Below are positions 32,100 to 41,165 of a stretch of DNA of 47,031 nucleotides, piece after piece. The position numbers and the translations under genes were made by a program. The notes beneath the pieces were generated by a model that made no database searches, was not told where the DNA came from, and saw nothing but the letters and a program-made list of their open reading frames with translations. Source of the DNA: Bacteroidales bacterium (lineage in GTDB: Bacteria; Bacteroidota; Bacteroidia; Bacteroidales; P3); the NCBI GenBank assembly GCA_024681475.1, contig JAILAT010000060.1, positions 1-47,031 of the forward strand, in the 5' to 3' direction. Within the stretch, counting starts at the first letter, position 1; each line of letters opens with the position of its first letter.

Positions 32100-32960
32100 T
32101 TAGCGATGTGATGCAGAAAAATCGATATGCTTATATTTCTCAGACTTTTTTAAGTACTTTAAGAACTCATAATACATTCCCACTGTTTCATTATATCTTG
32201 CTTCTAAACCGCCTTTACCAAAAAACGCTAAATGATAGGCATCAATTGCAAGTTTGTTTCGTTTTGCATTGTAATGCATTCCTGTCCCTTTGTCTTCAAC
32301 ACAATCCACGTACTCAAACTCATCTTTATAAATATCATCTTTTACCATGTTTAATATTAAATTGCCACCATCATGTCCACAGCAAACGAGAATATCAGCA
32401 TCTAAATTCAATATCTGTCGCTTTAAGAAATCTTTATTTTTATCTCTATCTAATGCTGCTGCCAAAACAGGTTTTTCACATTTCTCGCCTCCCGCTTCTT
32501 TTTTGCAATTAATTCGTGCAAAAATCTTTTTATCAGAAAATTTCAATGCTTCTTCCCAAGAAAAACCGTCAAACAATATCATCTTTTCAGGCTTTGTGTT
32601 TCGTAGCCCATACAAAAGACATGCTTCATTTTGATAAAAGAAGCTACCTGATATCGTCTTGTTCTTTGGGGGTAATCCATAACCTTTCTCATAAAAAGTC
32701 TCTGTTCGTACATCCCATGCCTTGTTACCACCGGTATTCTCATCCTTAGTTAAAAAAAGAATACGCAAAGGGCACTCATTCCACAGTCTATTTTCTTTGC
32801 CACTTTCTTTCCGTCTTACTGCTTTATACTCATCAATGTAAAACTCCCCCTTATTCATTATTCCATCGTTGGCAAAGTTTGTTTCACCATGCTCTTCATT
32901 ACTTTTTCGCCAGTCATCGAGAATACGATTATTCTCTGCAACAAAAACATAATCTTTCAT
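32100..32960 (-). CDS. Hypothetical protein, possible UDG-superfamily relative
   Basis: 286 residues, cytosolic. The block order parallels the 243-residue neighbour: CPLRILFLTKDENTGGNKAW, then a long helical part (FFYQNEACLLYGLRN...KFSDKKIFARINCKKEAGG), then LNLDADILVCCGHDGGNLI and finally LAIDAYHLAFFGK. The (h)PDIIV/ADILVCCG strand and the late AYH are the shared points, though the HPS triplet is changed to HLA here, so glycosylase activity is less likely. It is the upstream gene of the three-gene UDG-like/PLD/UDG-like set, 73 nt before the PLD start. Function unknown. Confidence 0.35.
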   Translation of the reverse strand: MKDYVFVAENNRILDDWRKSNEEHGETNFANDGIMNKGEFYIDEYKAVRRKESGKENRLWNECPLRILFLTKDENTGGNKAWDVRTETFYEKGYGLPPKNKTISGSFFYQNEACLLYGLRNTKPEKMILFDGFSWEEALKFSDKKIFARINCKKEAGGEKCEKPVLAAALDRDKNKDFLKRQILNLDADILVCCGHDGGNLILNMVKDDIYKDEFEYVDCVEDKGTGMHYNAKRNKLAIDAYHLAFFGKGGLEARYNETVGMYYEFLKYLKKSEKYKHIDFSASHR

Positions 32961-32972
32961 ATCGCAAATGAT

Positions 32973-33191
32973 TTAATTAATTTTTACCACATCCAAATAA
33001 AGAGAAGTGTTCGCACATGCTTTCTTTACATCAACGCCATATTTGGCTTTGAAAGCATTGTTTACGGCCTCTTTACCCTGCAGGGTGCTTAATAAAGGAA
33101 ATGATTGGGATGACACTTCAACTGACATCCCTTTTTCTAAACGAACGCCATTGGCATTCACATTGTTCTTTACTGTTACTTTGTACAACAT
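32973..33191 (-). CDS. Small conserved protein (72 aa, possibly DUF6140)
   Basis: The sequence begins MLYKVTVKNNVNANGVRLEKGMSVEV and ends ANTSLYLDVVKIN. It is a short beta-rich protein without cysteine motif or membrane segment. It resembles small mobile-element-associated proteins annotated as DUF6140 in Bacteroidetes, but I recall that family only loosely. A consensus promoter (33219-33226) lies 28 nt upstream, which supports it as a real gene. It precedes the UDG-like/PLD group by 12 nt and may be the first gene of that transcript. Confidence 0.6.
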   Translation of the reverse strand: MLYKVTVKNNVNANGVRLEKGMSVEVSSQSFPLLSTLQGKEAVNNAFKAKYGVDVKKACANTSLYLDVVKIN

Positions 33192-33218
33192 AGTTTTTTG
33201 GGTTTTTATTTAATGTGC

Positions 33219-33226
33219 AAAGATAC
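33219..33226 (-). promoter_or_regulatory. -7 element for the 72-aa gene and the downstream cluster
   Basis: The minus strand reads TATCTTTG, 28 nt upstream of the start at 33191. It could drive the 72-aa gene, both UDG-like genes and the PLD gene. Confidence 0.65.
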
Positions 33227-33263
33227 GCTTTTTTTTGATACCGATGCATATCAATTGTTTTTT

Positions 33264-33655
33264 TTAACTTTTCAGCATTTTAATAATCACATCATCTGCA
33301 GGATCTGCTTTCCCTCGCCGTTCCCTAGCGGTAAGGTCACCGGGCAGAAGGTGCTGCTTGATGGCCATCGATACAAGCACATTATAGACAAACACAAATT
33401 CCAGCCCATGAGGTCTGTATTCCATGCCGTCGAATTTGGTATACATCAGGTGATGAGCATATTCATGAATGGCAGTATAACAACAATCCAAGAATGTGCA
33501 GTCCTTGTCATCTATTCTAATATGCCGGTTTTTGATATTTTGATATTATAAGTTCCCAACCTTGTTTTGTATCTACGGTGTGTCAGTGCCAGTGTAAATT
33601 GTTGTTTGCAAGGATATATCTTTTGCAACAAATCAATGAAATACTGTTCTGTCAT
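33264..33655 (-). pseudogene. SprT-like zinc metalloprotease, frameshifted
   Basis: Two overlapping frames together encode one SprT-like protein. The 5' frame (from MTEQYFIDLLQKIYPCKQQF at 33655) reads to RYKTRLGTYNIK. The 3' frame continues RIDDKDCTFLDCCYTAIHEYAHHLMYTKF...PHGLEF with the zinc motif HEYAHH and a later PHG histidine. The break is at a tandem 8-bp duplication (33531-33546). Removing one unit restores an unbroken reading, GTYNIKNRHIRIDDKDC. The mammalian relative Spartan degrades DNA-protein crosslinks, and bacterial SprT is less well characterised. The gene lies 60 nt after the AAA+ ATPase stop, on the same strand. It may be phase-variable, decayed, or carry a sequencing error. 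Confidence 0.7.
33531..33546. repeat. Tandem 8-bp duplication breaking the SprT-like frame
   Basis: TTTGATAT occurs twice in direct succession (33531-33538, 33539-33546). Two units shift the frame of the SprT-like gene; one unit would keep it open. Confidence 0.85.
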
Positions 33656-33715
33656 ATTATCTATTATTAGAAAGATTCTGTTCCATCGTTGCAAGGTTTC
33701 CAACGGAGAATCTGG

Positions 33716-35383
33716 TTACCTGGTAAAACCTATTCGTTTGGCTGTGGTATTATCAATACGTTCCATGTCACAATGTTGGGCGAGAGTGGCGGCAGTCGGG
33801 ACGGCGTTGCCGTGAAGGATGGCATCGATAGCGTAGTGACGGGCGATGTTCTCTATCTGGCCGCCGCTGAAGTCGTAACGCTCGGCGAGCCGTTTGGCAT
33901 CGGCATCGGCAAGGGTAGGCAACATCTCGCGCCAGATGGCGGCACGGGCTTCGACAGTGGGCTTGTCGAAGCGTATCTTGTAGAGGAAGCGGCGCTCGAA
34001 GGCCTTGTCCATGTTCTGTGCGAGGTTGGTGGTGGCAATAAGGATACCTTCTAGGGTCTCCATTTCCTGAAGGATGATATTCTGGATGGAGTTCTCCATC
34101 TTGTCGACCGCCCGTTCGGCGCCCTCCTGACGTTTGCCGATGATGGCATCGGCCTCGTTGAAGAGCAGAATGGGAGTGATGACGGATGTTTTGACCTGAT
34201 GCCGGTAAGAGTCGAAGAGTGCCTTGACATTCTTCTCGCTCTCGCCAACCCACATGCTCTTGATTTCGGCGAAGTTCACTTGAAGTATATCTCGTCCTGT
34301 GCGTCGGGCCAGCTGCAAGGCGGTCTCGGTCTTGCCGGTACCGGGTGAACCATAGAAGAGGCAGGTGAAGCCGCAACGGAACCCCTGATCCTGCAAACGG
34401 GCATGTATGTTGCGGTAATGTTCCTCCTCGAGTAGCTGGCCCAATTCATCAATACTGTTCGCAATATCTGCTGAGTAGAATAGATTGCGTGCTTTAATAT
34501 CCCCAGCCTTGATAACACCACGGCTAATCATCTTCTCCGACAGTGAGGGGAGATTCAGCTCGTCGAGCAATTCGCGCTTGGCATTCATCGTTAAACGGAA
34601 ATGCTCTCTGTCGGCAAAGTCGCCATCACTACTCCATTCTATCAGCTTATCATTCTGAAGAATACTGTAGCCATTCGTCATCGCCCACTTGATATGACGC
34701 ATAGCCCATTTACTGAACATAAAATCTATGTCGCTGAAAATTATTCTGTCGTCAGAATTGGTGATAAACAGATGACAGAATATCAGTAGAATCAATAGGT
34801 CGTTGCCTTCAATATGATACGTACCTTTCACCTTCTCAACAAATGAAAGGTGTTTGTTGCATTCCATTAACTCGTTGATGCGTTCCTCCGCAGTGGATAC
34901 ATCCATCTCGTCTTCCTCCACCATATCAAATATTTCTGCTATTTTGTCGAAGAAAGCTGTCAGGTCGAGGTTGTCCACACTCCTCGTGGGGACAGGCTGG
35001 TCTTTCTTGAAAGCGTCCAAGACATCCGACGGGACATGATACGATACACGGCCTCCCGTGCAGGCTCGCCGTACATAATCACGACTTACAAGGCAGTCTA
35101 TCTCATTAGAATAGCGAAAGATATGCGTAGTACGGCAGTCAAGATACTCTGCAAGATCACTCAAATATATTTTGTTGTCATTGCTTCTCTCGATAAAGAT
35201 GGACAGAAACACGCATTGCTCTTTCGTGATGTCCAATTTTGTACATACATATTTAATGTATCTAGAGCATTTCTTGTAGAACTCGTCCGACAGTTTAGAA
35301 TTCTTTGCAGCATCGACAACAGCATCCAATGCGGTAAGGATGTCCATCTTTTTTCTTCCTTGTTTTTTACTTTCACTTTCCAT
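33716..35383 (-). CDS. AAA+ ATPase with N-terminal helical/winged-helix region
   Basis: 555 residues from MESESKKQGRKKMDILTALD. Met at 35381-35383 is chosen over the frame opening at 35413. The first 280 or so residues are helical with a HTH-like stretch (IYLSDLAEYLDCRTTHIFRYSNEIDCL). The AAA domain carries Walker A GSPGTGKT (345-352), a variant Walker B with Asn-Glu (ILLFNEADAI), sensor 1 ATTN and an arginine-finger-like ERRF. The order resembles Cdc48/FtsH-class ATPases that remodel protein or nucleic-acid complexes, so it may act with the SprT-like protease immediately downstream (60 nt). Substrate unknown. Confidence 0.85.
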   Translation of the reverse strand: MESESKKQGRKKMDILTALDAVVDAAKNSKLSDEFYKKCSRYIKYVCTKLDITKEQCVFLSIFIERSNDNKIYLSDLAEYLDCRTTHIFRYSNEIDCLVSRDYVRRACTGGRVSYHVPSDVLDAFKKDQPVPTRSVDNLDLTAFFDKIAEIFDMVEEDEMDVSTAEERINELMECNKHLSFVEKVKGTYHIEGNDLLILLIFCHLFITNSDDRIIFSDIDFMFSKWAMRHIKWAMTNGYSILQNDKLIEWSSDGDFADREHFRLTMNAKRELLDELNLPSLSEKMISRGVIKAGDIKARNLFYSADIANSIDELGQLLEEEHYRNIHARLQDQGFRCGFTCLFYGSPGTGKTETALQLARRTGRDILQVNFAEIKSMWVGESEKNVKALFDSYRHQVKTSVITPILLFNEADAIIGKRQEGAERAVDKMENSIQNIILQEMETLEGILIATTNLAQNMDKAFERRFLYKIRFDKPTVEARAAIWREMLPTLADADAKRLAERYDFSGGQIENIARHYAIDAILHGNAVPTAATLAQHCDMERIDNTTAKRIGFTR

Positions 35384-35623
35384 GATATTTTCATTTCGTA
35401 TTTTCGACTGCAAAGGAAGAAAAGGTGTATGTCATTTTTTGTCATAGCTGTATACTTTTAACACTTTGACGAAACAAAGGGGGCCTCCTCATCCTCTATA
35501 ACAAAAAGATAATTAGTATTTTATGTCAAATCAATCATGTCTCAACAATTGTTATTTTTTCTTCAATATTTTTCGTTTTTAATTCAAAAAACAGGTCCTT
35601 ATTTATCCGTAATTTAAGTTTTT

Positions 35624-35727
35624 TCGTTGTTGCGTTTCTCCGAAACGCTTTCAGAGGAGTTTTCACACCCCCACACTGTGTTCCTTGTGTGGGGTTAATG
35701 AGATTTAGTCTCTTCGAGGCTATTGAA
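35624..35727 (+). repeat. Dispersed multi-hairpin intergenic repeat, copy B
   Basis: The most diverged copy. Three hairpins follow in order: GCGTTTC/GAAACGC (35632-35648), CCCCACAC/GTGTGGGG around TGTGTTCCTT (about 35670-35694) and a weak one around AGTCTCTTCGAGGCT. The ordered features match copies A and C. Confidence 0.7.
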
Positions 35728-35843
35728 AAAAAGGTCTTTCAATCGGTCATTTAATCGGCCCTCTAATCTGTCTTATAATCAGTCTTTTGATACATTAGAC
35801 CATTTCTTTTTTTCACAACGGGCCATTATTGGAGAATTGTTTG

Positions 35844-35851
35844 TATCTTTG
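35844..35851 (+). promoter_or_regulatory. -7 element for the mrdA-rodA-clpX unit
   Basis: TATCTTTG matches TAnnTTTG, 128 nt upstream of the mrdA start at 35979. Confidence 0.6.
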
Positions 35852-35978
35852 TATGCCGTTAGAGGCAAGCCGACAGGAGCGAAGACAATGGTTTTCGCAT
35901 TGTTGGTCAGTGTGTTGTACACCCTGAGCCTGTGGCATAATAATATATGGAAACCGAAAATAAAAAATAAAAAAAGCG

Positions 35979-37829
35979 ATGTCGTCAAATCCATATCAGG
36001 AGCGTAGTTTGGTGGTGAAGATCATCTTCGTCACCGTGGTGGTGATATTCATCGTGCGTCTGGCCATGCTCCAGCTGTTCGACGACTCGCTGCGCAAGAT
36101 TGCCGACCAGCAGGCGCTGCGCAACGTGACGCAGTATCCGGCGCGCGGGCTCATCTACGACCGCAACGGCGAGCTGCTGGTGCACAACGAGGCGGTGTAC
36201 GACCTGATGGTCATCCCAAGGATGATGAAGGACTTCGACACGGCCTATTTCTGCCATTGCCTAGGGATGTCGCGCGAAGAGTTCGACGCCAAGATGAAGA
36301 AAGCCTGCAGCTACTCGCTCTATTCGCCGTCGCCGTTCATGAAGCAGATCTCGAAAGAGGAATACGCCTCATGGGAAAGCCACATCTACAAGTTCCGTGG
36401 CTTCTACGTGCAGCAGCGCACGCTGCGCATCTACGACAGGCCCATCGCGGCGCACGTGCTGGGCTACGTGGGCGAGGTGGACAGCGTCGACATGAGCCGC
36501 GACACGATGCACTACTACCGACAGGGCGACTATATCGGCAAGAGCGGTCTGGAGAAATCCTATGAAGAGGTGCTGCGCGGAGTGAAGGGCAAGAAGGTGA
36601 TGCAGGTTGACGTACACAACAGAGAGATAGGCCCTTACATGAACGGACAGCTGGACAGCACCGCCATTGAAGGCGGCAACCTCTACACCACCCTTGACGC
36701 CGACCTGCAGGCCTACGCCGAGGAGCTGATGGCCAACAAGCGTGGCTGTATCGTAGCCATAGAGCCGAAGACCGGCGAGGTGCTGACACTGGTGTCGGCG
36801 CCATGCTACGACCCCAACCTGCTGGTTGGCCGTGTACGCGGCACCAACTACATGATGCTGCTAAACGACATCAGCCGTCCGCTCTTCAACCGTGCGCTGC
36901 AGGCGCAGTATCCACCGGGATCCATCTTCAAGATTGCCCAAGCCATGACAGCGCTGAACCTCGGGGTGATAACCCCCGGCCAAGGCTTCGCGTGCGACAA
37001 GATTCTGGGCTGCCACAACCACCCCAGCGCACGCTCGGTGCAGGAGGCCATCAAGATGTCGTGCAACCCCTATTTCTACTACACCTACCGACGTGTCATT
37101 CAGCAGGGCAAGTACAAAAACAAATTCATCGACAGCCAGTATGGGCTGACCGTATGGGACGACTATATGCACCGCTTCGGCTTCGGCGAGCGGCTGGGGA
37201 TCGACCTGCCTAACGTGAACTCAGGCTTTATCCCCGATACAGCGTTCTACAACAAGCGCTACGGCGAAGGCCGCTGGGCGTTCACCACCATCTACTCGAA
37301 CAGCATCGGACAGGGCGAAGTGGGCGTGGTGCCGCTGCAGATGGCCAACCTGGCCTGCATCGTGGCCAACCGGGGATACTACTACACACCGCATCTGGTG
37401 CGTTATTTCGGGCCCGACTCGGCGCGCAACGAAGAGTTCTACGAGCGCCACGAAACCGGCATCAAGAGCAGCTACTTCGACATCGCCGCCAACGGCATGT
37501 ACGACGTGGTGCACGGTGCCGGCGGTACGGCGCACCGCGCCAACATCCCCGACATCGACATCTGCGGCAAGACAGGCACGGCGGAGAACATCGGCATAGA
37601 CCACTCCGTGTTCATCGCCTTCGCGCCCATGGACAACCCGCAGATTGCCGTGGCCGTATACGTGGAGAACGCCGGTGCCGGCGGCGTGTGGGCAGCACCC
37701 ATCGCCAGCCTGGTGATAGAGAAATACATACGCGGCGAGGTGACACGCAAAGACTTCGAACGGCAATACCGCGAAGCCAACCCCTGCCAGAAGCTGCCGC
37801 TGAAACGTGTAACAAAGAAGAAAAAATAG
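35979..37829 (+). CDS. mrdA: Penicillin-binding protein 2 (peptidoglycan D,D-transpeptidase)
   Basis: 616 residues. One N-terminal transmembrane helix (VKIIFVTVVVIFIVRLAML) is followed by a pedestal domain starting NVTQYPARGLIYDRNGELL, then the transpeptidase. The active site is Ser315 in PPGSIFK (SxxK, Lys318), Ser361-Cys-Asn363 (SxN) and Lys531-Thr-Gly533 (KTG). The protein cross-links lateral wall in the periplasm with RodA and the elongasome, and is inhibited by beta-lactams. The next gene is rodA, 12 nt away, an arrangement found in many bacteria. mreBCD, often upstream, are absent here. Confidence 0.96.
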   Translation: MSSNPYQERSLVVKIIFVTVVVIFIVRLAMLQLFDDSLRKIADQQALRNVTQYPARGLIYDRNGELLVHNEAVYDLMVIPRMMKDFDTAYFCHCLGMSREEFDAKMKKACSYSLYSPSPFMKQISKEEYASWESHIYKFRGFYVQQRTLRIYDRPIAAHVLGYVGEVDSVDMSRDTMHYYRQGDYIGKSGLEKSYEEVLRGVKGKKVMQVDVHNREIGPYMNGQLDSTAIEGGNLYTTLDADLQAYAEELMANKRGCIVAIEPKTGEVLTLVSAPCYDPNLLVGRVRGTNYMMLLNDISRPLFNRALQAQYPPGSIFKIAQAMTALNLGVITPGQGFACDKILGCHNHPSARSVQEAIKMSCNPYFYYTYRRVIQQGKYKNKFIDSQYGLTVWDDYMHRFGFGERLGIDLPNVNSGFIPDTAFYNKRYGEGRWAFTTIYSNSIGQGEVGVVPLQMANLACIVANRGYYYTPHLVRYFGPDSARNEEFYERHETGIKSSYFDIAANGMYDVVHGAGGTAHRANIPDIDICGKTGTAENIGIDHSVFIAFAPMDNPQIAVAVYVENAGAGGVWAAPIASLVIEKYIRGEVTRKDFERQYREANPCQKLPLKRVTKKKK

Positions 37830-37841
37830 GACAACAGACCG

Positions 37842-39086
37842 ATGGAAAACAAGATAGACTGGATAACCCTGCTGCTGTATGTCGCCATCCTGCTATTCGG
37901 ATGGATGAACATCTACGCCGCCTGCTACGACGGGGTGCACACGGCATTCTTCGACATGAAGAGCCAGCACGGCCGCCAGCTGATGTGGATGGGTGTCTCG
38001 TTGCTCATCGGCGCCACCATATTGCTCATCAAGCCCCGCATCATCTCCTCGTCGAGCTACATCATCTACCTGCTGGTCATGCTGCTGATGGTGGTCACCT
38101 TCTTCGTGGCGCGCGACGTGAAGGGAGGCCATTCGTGGATAGATATCGGCCCCTTCAAGCTGCAGAGCTCGGAATTCGCCAAGATAGCCACGGCACTGGC
38201 GGTGGCGAAATATGTGGGCGGCATCGATATCGACATACGACAATGGCGACACCAGCTCGTTGCCTGGACCTTGGTGGTGATACCCATGGGGTTGACACTG
38301 CTGCAGCACGACATGGGCTCGGCGCTGGTCTTTGCCGGCTTCGTGCTGCCTATGTTCCGCGAAGGCATGTCGCCGTCCATCCTGGTTATCGGCATCGTCG
38401 CCGCCGTGCTCTTCGTGCTGGCGCTGGTGGTGAACCAGTTCATCATTGCCGGCATCATCGTCCTGATAGCGGTAGCCTACCTCTTCATCTGGCTCAACAA
38501 ACGCACACGCCGCGACTACACGCGCGCCATCGGCATCGCTGTGGTGGCCATAGCCTTTACCTTCTCGGTGGACTTCTTCTTCAACAAGCTCGACACCCAC
38601 CAGCAGGAGCGCATCCAGGTGCTGCTGGGGCAATGCGACGACATCCAGGGCACCGGCTACAACCAGCACCAATCGAAGATAGCCATCGGCTCGGGCGGGC
38701 TGACAGGCAAAGGCTTCCTGAAGGGCACCATCACCAAGGCCGACTTCGTGCCCGAGCAGGAGACCGACTTCATCTTTTGCACCGTCGGCGAAGAGTGGGG
38801 ATTTCTGGGAGCCACAGCCCTTCTGGTGTGCTACTGCCTCCTGCTGTGCCGTCTGGTGATGCTGGCCGAACGCCAGTATTCGCGCTACGCCCGCTTCTAC
38901 GGCTACTCCATTGCCAGCATCCTCTTCATCCATGTCTTCATCAACATCGGCATGGTGCTGGGACTGCTGCCCGTCATCGGCATCCCGCTGCCCTTCTTCA
39001 GCTACGGCGGCTCGTCGCTGATGGCCTTCTCGCTGATGCTGGCCATCTTCCTGCGGCAGGACCAAGATCGCAACAAAGCCATGTAG
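37842..39086 (+). CDS. rodA: Rod-shape-determining SEDS glycosyltransferase
   Basis: 414 residues with about ten hydrophobic helices and SEDS signatures: GHSWIDIGPFKLQSSEFAK, LQHDMGSALVF, and near the end GLLPVIGIPLPFFSYGGSS. It polymerises lipid II into glycan strands at the inner membrane as partner of the PBP2 encoded just upstream. The last residues are followed after 43 nt by clpX. Confidence 0.96.
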   Translation: MENKIDWITLLLYVAILLFGWMNIYAACYDGVHTAFFDMKSQHGRQLMWMGVSLLIGATILLIKPRIISSSSYIIYLLVMLLMVVTFFVARDVKGGHSWIDIGPFKLQSSEFAKIATALAVAKYVGGIDIDIRQWRHQLVAWTLVVIPMGLTLLQHDMGSALVFAGFVLPMFREGMSPSILVIGIVAAVLFVLALVVNQFIIAGIIVLIAVAYLFIWLNKRTRRDYTRAIGIAVVAIAFTFSVDFFFNKLDTHQQERIQVLLGQCDDIQGTGYNQHQSKIAIGSGGLTGKGFLKGTITKADFVPEQETDFIFCTVGEEWGFLGATALLVCYCLLLCRLVMLAERQYSRYARFYGYSIASILFIHVFINIGMVLGLLPVIGIPLPFFSYGGSSLMAFSLMLAIFLRQDQDRNKAM

Positions 39087-39129
39087 GCCCACTATAAACA
39101 TGATACTCAAAACAATACAATAAACGACA

Positions 39130-40359
39130 ATGTCAACAAAGAAACCCGAAGACAAATGCTCATTTTGCGGCCGACCCGCGTCGGAGTGCGGCATGCTGCT
39201 GCAAGGCATCAGCGGCCACATCTGCTCCGACTGTGTGATTCGCGCCAACGAGATACTGGAAGAAGAACATCTTGTGAACCAAAAACATAACCACCACGAC
39301 ACCGACAAGCCCATCCCCACGCCTGCTGAAATCAAAGCCCTCATGGACCAATACGTCATCGGCCAGGAAGAGGCCAAGAAGGTGCTGGCCGTGGCAGTCT
39401 ACAACCACTATAAACGCCTGCGCTACAACGACCAGCGCAAAGGCAAGAAAAGCGACAACGTCGACGAGGTGGAGATCGAGAAATCGAACATCGTGCTGGT
39501 GGGCGAGACCGGTACCGGCAAGACGCTGATGGCCAGAACCATAGCGAGGATGCTCGACGTGCCTTTCTGCATCGCCGACGCCACCACGCTGACCGAAGCC
39601 GGCTATGTGGGCGACGACGTGGAAAACGTGCTGGTGCGCCTGCTGCAGGCCGCCGACTACGATGTGGCCGCCGCAGAGCGCGGCATCGTCTTCATCGACG
39701 AAATCGACAAGATAGCACGCAAAAGCGACAACCCCTCCATCACCCGCGACGTGTCGGGCGAAGGAGTGCAACAGGCGCTGCTGAAACTGCTGGAAGGCGC
39801 CGTCGTCAACGTGCCGCCACAAGGCGGACGCAAGCACCCCGAACAGCATATGATACAGGTCAATACGCAGAACATCCTGTTCATCTCGGGCGGCGCTTTC
39901 GACGGCATCGAGAAAGACATCGCCGCGCGCATGAACTCCAACGTCATCGGCTTCAACGGTGCCAAGACCCGCGACGCCATCGACAAGCACAACCTGCTGC
40001 AGTATGTGCTGCCCGCCGACCTCAAGAAATTCGGCCTCATCCCCGAGTTGGTGGGACGCTTCCCCGTGCTCACCTTCCTCAATCCGCTGGACCGCGAGGC
40101 GCTGAAGCGCATCCTCACCGAGCCCAAAAACGCTTTGGTGAAGCAATACCAGGCGCTGTTCCGCATGGACGATGTGACCCTCGAATTCGAGCCCGAGGCG
40201 CTGGAGCGTGTTGTGGACCGCGCCGTGGAGTACAAGCTGGGAGCACGCGGACTGCGCTCCATCATGGAAGCGCTGATGAACGACATCATGTTCACCCTGC
40301 CCGAGCACCGCGGCAGCACCGTGACCATCACCGCCGAAATGGTCGACAACCACTCGTAG
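39130..40359 (+). CDS. clpX: ATP-dependent Clp protease ATP-binding subunit ClpX
   Basis: 409 residues. The N-terminal zinc-binding domain has Cys10, Cys13, Cys32 and Cys35. The AAA+ core carries Walker A GETGTGKT, Walker [11 protein letters not shown], the GGRKHP pore-2 loop and an IGF loop (VIGFN) that docks to ClpP. It unfolds tagged proteins and feeds them to ClpP, whose gene sits about 25 kb upstream here, not adjacent. It is part of the plus-strand unit mrdA-rodA-clpX-nitroreductase-queD with gaps of 12, 43, 38 and 30 nt, suggesting transcription from the promoter at 35844. Confidence 0.97.
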   Translation: MSTKKPEDKCSFCGRPASECGMLLQGISGHICSDCVIRANEILEEEHLVNQKHNHHDTDKPIPTPAEIKALMDQYVIGQEEAKKVLAVAVYNHYKRLRYNDQRKGKKSDNVDEVEIEKSNIVLVGETGTGKTLMARTIARMLDVPFCIADATTLTEAGYVGDDVENVLVRLLQAADYDVAAAERGIVFIDEIDKIARKSDNPSITRDVSGEGVQQALLKLLEGAVVNVPPQGGRKHPEQHMIQVNTQNILFISGGAFDGIEKDIAARMNSNVIGFNGAKTRDAIDKHNLLQYVLPADLKKFGLIPELVGRFPVLTFLNPLDREALKRILTEPKNALVKQYQALFRMDDVTLEFEPEALERVVDRAVEYKLGARGLRSIMEALMNDIMFTLPEHRGSTVTITAEMVDNHS

Positions 40360-40397
40360 ACAACCGAAAAACCATTAATTATTAAAACGATATCACC

Positions 40398-41135
40398 ATG
40401 AAAAGAACGAAAGAACAAGTACGTATCAGTATGAAATTTCAGATCTGTCTTCTCAGCCTTCTGTTTGCCGCAGGAATGCTGCAGGCACAAGACATCCCAC
40501 TGTCGATGGAAATCATGGCCGACATGCCCACCAGCGAGGCCTTCCGTCAGCGTAAGACCGTGCGCGATTTCCGCGATGAGCCCCTCGCCTTCGAAGAGCT
40601 GGGCGGTCTGCTCTGGGCCGCCAACGGCTACAACCGTCCCGAGGAGAACAAACGTACCGCCCCGTCAGCACGTAATGCCCAAGAGATTGACATCTATGTA
40701 TTTACCGAAGAAGGCGTGTACATCTATATGCCCAAAAAGCACATGCTGACCCAGATCGTCAAGGGCGACTACCGCAGAATCATCAGCGAGCAGAAGCACT
40801 TCGCCGTAGCCCCCGTGTCACTGGTGCTGGTGGCCAACTACGAGAATATGAAGAATTTCGACGAAGAGAGCAAAGTATTCTATTCCACCATGGACTGCGG
40901 CTATGTGAGCGAGAACATCTACCTATACTGCGCCGCCAGCTCGCGTCTGGGCACAGTAGCCTGCGGCGGCATCAACCGCGACGACATCGCCAAAATCATC
41001 CATCTGAAGAACGGCAAAGTGCTGCTGGCACACCCCATCGGTGTTGTCGATGAGAGAGCCAACAATAACAGAGAGCTGCAAAATCCCGTGAAGACCAAGC
41101 AGCAAGTCACTCCCATGCTCAACCAGAAACGCTAA
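40398..41135 (+). CDS. Exported nitroreductase-family protein (SagB/ThcOx-like)
   Basis: 245 residues. The N-terminus has a hydrophobic segment (MKFQICLLSLLFAAGMLQAQ), so it is probably a signal peptide; an internal ATG at 40431 would give the same peptide without the basic leader. The FMN-binding domain shows SEAFRQRKTVRDFRDEPLAFEEL and LLWAANGYNRP...RTAPSARNAQEI near the N-terminus and a later GYVSENIYLYCAASSRLGTVACGG. These are nitroreductase blocks that contact FMN and the dimer interface. Substrate not predictable; export from the cytoplasm is unusual for an FMN enzyme. It follows clpX by 38 nt and precedes queD by 30 nt. Confidence 0.83.
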   Translation: MKRTKEQVRISMKFQICLLSLLFAAGMLQAQDIPLSMEIMADMPTSEAFRQRKTVRDFRDEPLAFEELGGLLWAANGYNRPEENKRTAPSARNAQEIDIYVFTEEGVYIYMPKKHMLTQIVKGDYRRIISEQKHFAVAPVSLVLVANYENMKNFDEESKVFYSTMDCGYVSENIYLYCAASSRLGTVACGGINRDDIAKIIHLKNGKVLLAHPIGVVDERANNNRELQNPVKTKQQVTPMLNQKR

Positions 41136-41165
41136 CCTGCAGGCCACAAGCAAGAGAACCAAACG

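Larger units (their letters stand above)
35384..35978. other. Intergenic region between AAA ATPase and mrdA
   Basis: 595 nt, AT-rich. It holds a weak promoter-like TTCCTTTG (minus, 35411-35418) for the ATPase, the hairpin repeat copy B, and the mrdA promoter at 35844. No gene is supported: the 94-residue open frame from 35723 crosses the repeat edge and the promoter. Confidence 0.6.

Noticed and set aside
35723..36007. 94-residue open frame before mrdA
   Set aside because: It runs across the end of hairpin repeat copy B and over the mrdA promoter and start codon, has no family resemblance and has a low-complexity N-terminus.
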